DNA of 5,223 bases from CAZTLE01 sp964614415 (GTDB lineage: Bacteria; Bacteroidota; Bacteroidia; Flavobacteriales; Flavobacteriaceae). The stretch spans positions 1 through 5,223 of the forward strand of contig CAZTLE010000246.1 in assembly GCA_964614415.1 (NCBI GenBank). The letters are read 5' to 3'. This document shows, in pieces, positions 1-5,223 of this stretch (position 1 is its first letter; each line of letters begins with the position of its first letter). The notes under the pieces are model-generated. The model did not search any database, had not been told where the DNA came from, and saw only the letters and a list, made by a program, of their open reading frames with translations. A program made the position numbers and the translations under genes.

Positions 1-3000
1 TCCCTGCGGTGATAGTCCTTATAGGTGGATGCGAATTCCGGCAGGGTGATCCGCATAACGTCGTGTGTAGCAGGTTCGACGATGGGCAAACTGTCATAGC
101 GCACCGTAAATTCGGGATTTGCACCACTGCCATGTGCTTCAATGACAAACATGTGGGGCCCTATAAGACACTTATGATCCACCAGTTCATTGGCGGGCAC
201 CTGTAATGTTTGTTTCAGGCCAACTCGGAAACGCCTTTCATCCAGTGTATCGAACAGCGTAATGCCACCGGATATCTCATTGAGATGTCCCTGTAATTTG
301 TACAGGCGAAATTTTGTGATCTCAGCATAATACAATTGTTGACTCCCAGTCCAGGACCATTTCAGTTCATAATTGAAATCAATAGCCACAGTAATGGTGT
401 CATTTTCCTGCGGAATTAGTTGTTCGAACGGTACCGCCTTCACCTCAAACTCCATAGTTTTTGAGGCGCCCGATCCGGTTGGTGAAATCTTCTCAATTTC
501 AAAGCGTTGTTCTCCTTTTCGGGTAACTATTTCCGTATCTCCGGGTTCATAACCCTCGGCTTTCGGATCTTTCGGAACCTCGAAAGTAACATCCCTGCTA
601 ATGATAAGATCGTACCCGGCCATAGCCTTAGCCAATGCTTTGTTATACGGAATTGTACTTACGAGTGTGTATTTTATTTTAGCTCCGTCTTCATTAAACT
701 CTTCAGTGACATCCGCCAGAGTGCCCGAAAGGGGCGTAAACGTAGCGTGCAAATTCATGGGAGCGCCATATTCGGGAGTCGAACGCGCTACAACCTCCTT
801 GTATGAACTCCAGTCGCTCGTTCGGCCGTAAAGATCAATTCCCTTGGCAAAATATCGATACCTCCCATTGTCCAGGTGGCGATCAACGCATTGTATTGCT
901 CCCAATTTACTTTTCCATTCGGATGCTGATATTGCGACCCTCCAGAACTGTATATCCTGGATCATTCCATTAAACCGGTACTGATGCCTGGGATCTGTCG
1001 AAATGATATCAGATCCCACAGCAATTGGAAAGTTGTGATCCTTAAGAGGCCCTAATGGCGCGTTATGTGTGCGATCCAAGAACCCATTCACAAAGAGACG
1101 CAGCTGCGCGCCGTTGTACGAAAGACCAACATGTGTCCATCGATTGGGAGGAAAATAGGTCCTGGCTTCATAGTTTCTTCCATTTATCCATACTCGCAGC
1201 AGATAACTACTTCCTCTTTTTCGCAATCCTACCCAAAAACACTCATGGTAATTATTTCCAACCAGCGTTGTATAGCCATCATTCGTTTCCGACGCCATTA
1301 CCCACAAGTAGATGGAGAATGCCCTTGAAAGTGCTCGTAATGAAGGCGTTTTATCAATCGTTATCTGCTCCCTGCGAGTACTGACGCCGTAGCAGGTCTT
1401 GTCGCGAAATACCATTTCTGCCACTGCCTGCTGCTGGCCTAAAAAAGAGATCCATTTTGACCGCAGATGTGCACTTTCCGACGGATGTACAGGTTGTCTC
1501 CAAATAGCCACATCCATAAGGTTACCGATAAACGGCATTTGCACGGCACCCGCTGTTGATCCGCTCTCGGCTCCAATTACCATATGTCCGCCGGGCACAT
1601 CGATCTTTCCGAGCTCCGCTGATTGTTCCTCCTCAGGCATGGCAAAGGTAGTGCTCGAATAATGGAACATAACAAAGCTACCATCATACACAACCGAAAG
1701 ACGCACCCACTGATCGGGAGGAATGGCCCCGGCGGCATCGAACATTCGTCCTTTAATCCACAATCTGGGTTTATAGTTGCCGTCTGTTTGTTTGGCAAGC
1801 CCAAACCAAAAACCCGAAGTGTATATGTTTCCTATGATGGTCGAAAAGCCTCCGTTGCGTTTACTTATCTTCATGGTAGCCTCCAGGGTAAATCCGTCCC
1901 CCAGATCCTTCAAGTGTTCCTGACCACGCAGTTCAAGGGCATCGTTACCGTTAAGTCGTAATGAGAACTGAGCCAATCCACTGCCGTCGGTATCTTTTAC
2001 GAACTTCGGATTCCCCAGAATTTTCGGTAAAACTCCGTCTTTATGATTTTGATAGTCCCCATCGAATGTCCAGACGCCCAGTAATGTAGGTAATAATGGC
2101 TCATCACCCCGTTCCCGGTACAGGGAAGGTGAAAAAACACCACTTTGTTGGTTCAACAACGTTTGGGGGGTAGTCCGCCTGCGCGAACGCCCGAACAGGG
2201 TCCTTACCGGATAGTAAGGAACTGTAAGTAAGGATAGCGCCTGAACAGCCGATGTTCCGTCAGGAAGATCCAGTACATCGGCCCGGGGTAACGGTACAAA
2301 AGCAGAAACCCTCGTTTGTGATATTTTATTTCGCACCCAGCCCTTATCGTCGAGAATGGCCGGGATGGGTTCATTTTGTAAATGACTTACCTGAGGAGCG
2401 GGCACCTTCTTCGTTTGCGTGGGATCCACAACGGCGTAGGACATTACATCGCCAATATGTCCTACTTTCTTCTGGTGTGTGATCTTGAAAATCCGCCAGA
2501 AGTTTCCGGGTACTCTAAGAAACTCTATGCGCTGAAATGCATTTCCCGGGCGACGTATCCGAAGTTTATTACCTCCCGATTCGGACATACCCGAAACCGT
2601 GCCTCCGTCTAAACTCACATCCCAGCTTCCGGAGCGATTTAGCAATTCGTACTCAAGTGTAAGTTCCTCCACGGGATGGTCGAGGTGGATCTTTATGGCG
2701 GGATTGGCATCCCCATATACAAAAAGATGTTTGTGATAGATGTCGTTTGAATCGCTGGACGGGACACCAATGGTCCGGTCATTAGCAATAACCTTTACCG
2801 CGCCAAACTGGAGGCGTTGATTTGCCTGAATGGTAGATGTATTTTCAAAAGTGACCTCTTCAACGGGATACTTTGCATTGCCCCAATGTCCTACAATCTG
2901 GTACAGGCTCTTTTGGGAAGTACTTGCTTCTTCATGAATTACATAGAGGCCCAACATACGCGCTACATAGGGATCCACACTTGCGAGTAGCAGAAGGTCC

Positions 3001-3449
3001 ATGATCCGCAGTCCCGACTTCAATCCTGATTGTTCCGGTGTCTCCAACCGACGTGTATACATGTGTTCTGTGGCCGGTGGTGCTTTTAACCGGTGGATGA
3101 CCTCCATTAATTCCGAAGCTGCTCCATTAAAGGTATCCACCAATTGCGGCCCGGAGCTCCCTATTTTCAGACGATCCAATGCCTCCCGGATATTACGGGG
3201 CAGGTTGATCTTCATGCTCCAGACGATCTTCGAACCCGAAGACCCGTGCGTCATATGGGTGAGGGGTCCAAAACCTTGAGGAAACTTGGTAAGCTGTCGA
3301 ATGGTAAAACCGTCTTTTGGGAATCCCATGTCGGACTGAAACGTCCATCGCAGATGATTTCCGGGAACCAGGGGCAGGTCGTCATACAACCTTCCGGTGG
3401 CCAAATGTAGGCCTTGAAGAGCAATTTCCGGTTTTCTAATTACTGCCAT
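1..3449 (-). CDS. Large modular LamG (concanavalin A-like) domain protein, C-terminus beyond window
   Basis: The frame is open from ATG at 3449 to the left edge: 1149 codons plus two bases, with no stop. An in-frame TAG lies three codons upstream, which fixes this start. Visible layout: residues 1-60 carry the motifs LVPGNHLRWTF (27-37) and MGFPKDGF (41-48); around 149-170 is MDLLLLASVDPYVARMLGLY with its flanks; 188-324 is a beta-rich, jelly-roll-like segment ending RIEFLRVPGNFWRIF; 421-425 is a basic RSRRR linker; about 455-655 is LamG-like domain 1 (WTFDG at 460-464, W548, W564, W581, AIW ending at W650); about 680-840 is LamG-like domain 2 (W739, W754, W771, W836); 862-876 is GRYRYFAKGIDLYGR, fibronectin-like; 1047-1050 is FRLY in a later beta segment. 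LamG folds usually bind carbohydrate or protein ligands. No signal peptide or membrane segment is visible at the N-terminus, which is unusual for a LamG adhesin. The domain call is firm. The role (adhesin, cargo of a contractile or other non-Sec export system, or structural protein) is unknown. Confidence 0.9.
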   Translation of the reverse strand, partial: MAVIRKPEIALQGLHLATGRLYDDLPLVPGNHLRWTFQSDMGFPKDGFTIRQLTKFPQGFGPLTHMTHGSSGSKIVWSMKINLPRNIREALDRLKIGSSGPQLVDTFNGAASELMEVIHRLKAPPATEHMYTRRLETPEQSGLKSGLRIMDLLLLASVDPYVARMLGLYVIHEEASTSQKSLYQIVGHWGNAKYPVEEVTFENTSTIQANQRLQFGAVKVIANDRTIGVPSSDSNDIYHKHLFVYGDANPAIKIHLDHPVEELTLEYELLNRSGSWDVSLDGGTVSGMSESGGNKLRIRRPGNAFQRIEFLRVPGNFWRIFKITHQKKVGHIGDVMSYAVVDPTQTKKVPAPQVSHLQNEPIPAILDDKGWVRNKISQTRVSAFVPLPRADVLDLPDGTSAVQALSLLTVPYYPVRTLFGRSRRRTTPQTLLNQQSGVFSPSLYRERGDEPLLPTLLGVWTFDGDYQNHKDGVLPKILGNPKFVKDTDGSGLAQFSLRLNGNDALELRGQEHLKDLGDGFTLEATMKISKRNGGFSTIIGNIYTSGFWFGLAKQTDGNYKPRLWIKGRMFDAAGAIPPDQWVRLSVVYDGSFVMFHYSSTTFAMPEEEQSAELGKIDVPGGHMVIGAESGSTAGAVQMPFIGNLMDVAIWRQPVHPSESAHLRSKWISFLGQQQAVAEMVFRDKTCYGVSTRREQITIDKTPSLRALSRAFSIYLWVMASETNDGYTTLVGNNYHECFWVGLRKRGSSYLLRVWINGRNYEARTYFPPNRWTHVGLSYNGAQLRLFVNGFLDRTHNAPLGPLKDHNFPIAVGSDIISTDPRHQYRFNGMIQDIQFWRVAISASEWKSKLGAIQCVDRHLDNGRYRYFAKGIDLYGRTSDWSSYKEVVARSTPEYGAPMNLHATFTPLSGTLADVTEEFNEDGAKIKYTLVSTIPYNKALAKAMAGYDLIISRDVTFEVPKDPKAEGYEPGDTEIVTRKGEQRFEIEKISPTGSGASKTMEFEVKAVPFEQLIPQENDTITVAIDFNYELKWSWTGSQQLYYAEITKFRLYKLQGHLNEISGGITLFDTLDERRFRVGLKQTLQVPANELVDHKCLIGPHMFVIEAHGSGANPEFTVRYDSLPIVEPATHDVMRITLPEFASTYKDYHRR

Positions 3450-3627
3450 AAATCTCTAAGACAAGAGGTTAAGTTATATGAGAACATCCCTGTTTCTTAA
3501 AATTACAAGAAGCAGTTCAATAAAAGAACAGGAAAAATCCGGTAATTGAACGGGAAAAAGACTATTTGTAGAAATACCGCAAGAACGGGTACGTGCAATA
3601 CCCGAACAATCGAATGAACGATGGGCT
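3450..3627. other. Intergenic gap between LytTR gene and large LamG gene
   Basis: This 178-bp AT-rich stretch separates the LytTR stop from the start of the large gene; both genes are on the minus strand. It contains no credible small gene. I see no match to the Bacteroidota TAnnTTTG -7 element on the minus strand. The AT-rich stretch just upstream of 3449 could hold a promoter, but no hexamer pair with good spacing is convincing. The bases immediately before the ATG at 3449 include a short GAG and no strong Shine-Dalgarno sequence. The gap is long enough for the large gene to have its own promoter, so co-transcription with the LytTR gene is open. Confidence 0.6.
3586..3604 (-). terminator. 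Weak hairpin after the LytTR gene (doubtful terminator)
   Basis: The arms CGGGTA and TACCCG form a perfect 6-bp stem around a 7-base loop. It begins about 24 bases past the LytTR stop in the direction of transcription. The bases following it on the minus strand (TTCTTGCGG) are not a U-run, so this is not a standard intrinsic terminator. It could be a weak attenuator, an mRNA 3' end structure, or chance. Confidence 0.2.
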
Positions 3628-4386
3628 TTATTTGATCCGAAGAAATTTGCTCAGGGCTTCCTGACGACGTTTGGCGATAGGCAGGGAATCGCGATTGGTC
3701 ATCTCACAGTAACTTCCGGAGGCCTTGTTTATTTTTATGATGTGCCTGAGGTTTACTATGTAGCTGTTGTGAATTCTGAAAAAATTGTTGGCATCCATAA
3801 AATTCTCATACTCCCCAAGGTTCTTGGCAACAACCACTTTTTTTCCATCGGCGAGATGAAATATGGTATAACGACCATCCGATTTCAGGTAGACTATTTG
3901 TTCCAGTTTTATGAACTCGATCTTATCGACAGAAGGCAGGGCTATGAAATCGAGTGAAGTGCTTTTTTCAATCGAACTGGACAGGTGACTTAATTGATCC
4001 GGGGTGGTAAACAGTTCGTTTTCAATATCATCGTATGCCTTGTTTACGGCAATGACCAGGTCTTCCGTACTTATGGGTTTCAGGACGTAATCAATGGCAT
4101 TGTATTTAAAGGCTCTTATGGCATACTCACTATGGGAGGTTACGAAGATCACTTTAAATTCTTCATGGCTTATCTCATCCAATACGTCGAACCCGGTGTC
4201 GGTATCCAACACAATATCCAAAAAAACCAATTGTGGTTTCTTTTCATCTATGAGCTTAATGGAATCGGCTTTAGTGAAAGCAGTGCCAATAATGTTGACT
4301 TGAGGACAGTACGTTTTCAGAAAGTGCTCAAGCAGTTTTACATTCTTTTTCTCATCATCTATTATTACGGCATCGGCTTTTTTCAT
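3628..4386 (-). CDS. LytTR-family DNA-binding response regulator
   Basis: This 252-residue protein has the full two-domain layout of the LytR/AlgR/AgrA family and the usual length. The receiver domain is at about 4-122, with acidic pair D10-D11, predicted phospho-acceptor D57 (in LVFLDIVLD), the conserved hydroxyl residue T83 (FVTS) and lysine K103 (VLKPI). The LytTR DNA-binding domain is at about 145-250, with the signature HNSYIVNLRHI (206-216) and LPIAKRRQEAL (235-245). All residues needed for phosphorylation are present. Family members are phosphorylated by a membrane histidine kinase and bind direct repeats upstream of target genes. No kinase gene is in the window. The gene starts 19 bases after the stop of a small predicted secreted protein gene, so the two are probably co-transcribed. 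The upstream bases (AGAAAAAAGTACC) are A-rich, as is typical of Bacteroidota starts. The specific target is unknown. Confidence 0.95.
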   Translation of the reverse strand: MKKADAVIIDDEKKNVKLLEHFLKTYCPQVNIIGTAFTKADSIKLIDEKKPQLVFLDIVLDTDTGFDVLDEISHEEFKVIFVTSHSEYAIRAFKYNAIDYVLKPISTEDLVIAVNKAYDDIENELFTTPDQLSHLSSSIEKSTSLDFIALPSVDKIEFIKLEQIVYLKSDGRYTIFHLADGKKVVVAKNLGEYENFMDANNFFRIHNSYIVNLRHIIKINKASGSYCEMTNRDSLPIAKRRQEALSKFLRIK

Positions 4387-4405
4387 GGTACTTTTTTCTG
4401 GTTTT

Positions 4406-4705
4406 CTAAGATATTGCTTTTTTCAAAAGAACAACCGGTACGGAAGTTCGGGAATACCGGGTTTCTATTATATGAGTGTTATTCTCGATAAACGGCCTGC
4501 GAATGATGGATGGACCGGGTTGTGAAACCCTGGATATACCCAAAATGCCAGAAGTCCTTTCAGAAGTGATTCTCTGGGAAAGATGATCTGTTTTTAAAGT
4601 AACGATATGCAGTACGTCCTGTCCTAATAATACGGCGGCGCCATTACATACCGTAAAAAACAACACAACTGCTACCAAAATACACGGGGAGCCTTTGGTT
4701 CTCAT
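4406..4705 (-). CDS. Small predicted secreted or membrane-anchored protein upstream of LytTR regulator
   Basis: This 99-residue frame starts at 4705; an in-frame TGA four codons upstream excludes a longer form. The N-terminus looks like a signal peptide or membrane anchor: positive MRTKGSP, then a hydrophobic run from about 8 to 28 (CILVAVVLFFTV, later AAVLLG). Neither cysteine (C8, C20) sits in a good lipobox. The remaining 70 residues are polar, with SQPGPS and a basic IIRRPF stretch, and match no family I recognise. Its stop lies 19 bases from the LytTR start on the same strand, and no other frame of comparable length covers this stretch; both support a real gene. It could be a small sensor, signal precursor or accessory protein for the adjacent regulator, but that is inference from position. 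A spurious frame within a leader region remains possible. Confidence 0.5.
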   Translation of the reverse strand: MRTKGSPCILVAVVLFFTVCNGAAVLLGQDVLHIVTLKTDHLSQRITSERTSGILGISRVSQPGPSIIRRPFIENNTHIIETRYSRTSVPVVLLKKAIS

Positions 4706-4836
4706 AAATACAAATCAATTTATCTGCCCCAAACTGCGAAGGGTCATGGTCGAGTACGAGCAACTTACAAGGTAGAAGATATAATAATTTTTCCAACGGA
4801 TAAAACAACCTCCCTGGTTTTAAGGACCTCCCGAAA

Positions 4837-4866
4837 TACGTTTATACGATCATATCTACACTTATT
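4837..4866 (+). promoter_or_regulatory. Candidate LytTR-type direct-repeat binding site
   Basis: TACGTTTAT at 4837-4845 fits the published LytTR half-site pattern [TA][AC][CA]GTTN[AG][TG] at every position. Exactly 21 bp further, ACACTTATT at 4858-4866 fits it with two mismatches. The family rule is two 9-bp direct repeats with a 12-13 bp spacer, and the spacer here is 12. One perfect half-site is expected about 0.3 times by chance in this region on both strands, so support comes mainly from the spacing and from a LytTR regulator being encoded next door. Bacteroidota LytTR sites may also differ from this consensus. Confidence 0.25.
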
Positions 4867-4970
4867 ACATCGCGTTTACGAATTTCAACTTCTATGTGCA
4901 TCTTCGAGTTATTAAGTGAAAAATTCTAAGATCAGCGGGGCATTTTTTCAATAGGATTCTTGTCCAAAAA

Positions 4971-4997
4971 TGACAGGTATATAATATATAGGTGTCA
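4971..4997. promoter_or_regulatory. 27-bp imperfect palindrome, candidate operator or promoter element
   Basis: The left half is TGACA-GG-TATATA and the right half is TATATA-GG-TGTCA around a central A at 4984. The outer 5-bp and inner 6-bp arms are perfectly symmetric; only the two GG pairs break the symmetry. It ends 14 bp before the ATG of the plus-strand response regulator. The core includes TATAAT (4980-4985), so a bound dimer could block or set a -10 region. If transcribed, it could instead form a weak stem over the start. Confidence 0.4.
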
Positions 4998-5011
4998 GAA
5001 ATCATGGGTGT

Positions 5012-5223
5012 ATGATGAACAGAGTACTTATCATAGGAGAAGACAAATCCATAAAAAAGACCATAAACAAGGGGCTTAAGGAGTATGGGACATTCAAGTT
5101 AACAGGAATGACCAACTCCCATGAAGAAGGTATCGAAATAATTCACAACGAACATCCGGAAGTGCTTATTGCAGATACGGGTATTGGCAAAAAGGAATTA
5201 TTCTATTTACTCGAAGGAATAGA
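5012..5223 (+). CDS. Response regulator, receiver domain only (C-terminus beyond window)
   Basis: Seventy codons are visible before the right edge. The sequence begins MMNRVLIIGEDKS and reads as the first half of a CheY-like receiver: hydrophobic beta-1 (VLII), acidic pair E10-D11, helix 1 with KKTINKGLKEYG, beta-2 FKLTGMTNS, and beta-3 VLIAD with predicted phospho-acceptor D55. The acidic pair is E-D, not the usual D-D. The receiver is incomplete and the output domain is out of view, so it could be a LuxR/NarL, LytTR, OmpR or other type, or a hybrid protein. ATG at 5012 or 5015 could be the start; an in-frame TAA at 4982 limits any longer form. It is transcribed divergently from the LytTR operon, which suggests shared or cross-regulation. 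Confidence 0.8.
   Translation, partial: MMNRVLIIGEDKSIKKTINKGLKEYGTFKLTGMTNSHEEGIEIIHNEHPEVLIADTGIGKKELFYLLEGI

Larger units (their letters stand above)
4706..5011. other. Divergent AT-rich control region between the two regulator transcripts
   Basis: This is 306 bp with no credible gene. It separates the minus-strand dicistron (small protein plus LytTR regulator) from the plus-strand response regulator, so it should carry promoters for both. On the minus strand TTGTTT, a 16-base gap and TATTAT (in the 4780-4818 stretch) form a weak sigma-70-like pair. On the plus strand TATAAT occurs at 4980-4985 inside a palindrome. No clear Bacteroidota -33/-7 pair was found. Two repeat-type candidates, listed separately, lie inside it. 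Confidence 0.7.

Noticed and set aside
415..432. Possible dibasic or multibasic processing site RSRRR in the large protein
   Set aside because: A short basic linker alone does not show proteolytic processing, so it is noted only in the gene entry.
507..3410. Many 65-112 codon frames on the plus strand, and one on the minus strand at 1577-1804
   Set aside because: All overlap the continuous minus-strand reading frame of the large LamG protein and have no recognisable motifs.
3994..4491. 165-codon plus-strand frame across the LytTR gene
   Set aside because: It lies opposite a gene with unmistakable receiver and LytTR motifs; its translation is rich in F, Y and I from antisense codons and shows no domain.
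4839..4881. Similar CGTTTATACGA and CGTTTACGA motifs
   Set aside because: They are short, AT-rich and partly overlap the possible LytTR site; the second copy does not fit the half-site pattern or spacing well enough to list.
4960..4985. TTGTCC plus TATAAT as a sigma-70 promoter
   Set aside because: The gap is only 14 bases and Bacteroidota promoters use a different -7 element, so it is not called as a separate promoter.

Overview
The window most resembles a Bacteroidota chromosome, probably a flavobacterium-like member. The evidence is a classic LytTR response regulator, A-rich translation starts without a clear Shine-Dalgarno sequence, AT-rich intergenic DNA beside moderately GC-rich genes, and a large LamG-type protein. 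There are no RNA genes, insertion sequences, CRISPR arrays or phage integration genes that I can recognise. Taxonomy is inferred from style, not from a marker gene.

Layout, left to right. Positions 1-3449 are one uninterrupted minus-strand reading frame. It starts at 3449 and runs off the left edge after 1149 codons. It encodes a very large modular protein: an N-terminal domain with no signal peptide, a beta-rich segment, two tandem LamG/concanavalin A-like domains, a fibronectin-like region, then further beta-rich sequence. Many small frames on the opposite strand here are shadows. Positions 3450-3627 are a short intergenic gap with one weak hairpin. A LytTR-family response regulator (minus, 3628-4386) follows. 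Nineteen bases upstream of it is a small predicted secreted or membrane-anchored protein (minus, 4406-4705), so these two look like a dicistron. Positions 4706-5011 are a 306-bp AT-rich divergent control region. It holds a 27-bp imperfect palindrome and a possible LytTR-type direct repeat. From 5012 to the right edge is the start of a second response regulator (plus), seen only for its receiver domain.

How the parts may work together: two response regulators are transcribed divergently from one control region, with no histidine kinase in view. The small exported protein next to the LytTR regulator could be a sensory or signal component, but nothing in its sequence proves this. The giant LamG protein lies downstream of the LytTR gene on the same strand, so it could be a read-through or regulatory target. 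The 178-bp gap allows it to have its own promoter. The most unusual feature is that a huge carbohydrate-binding-like protein lacks any Sec signal at a start codon fixed by an upstream in-frame stop. It is therefore either cytoplasmic or exported by a non-Sec route.
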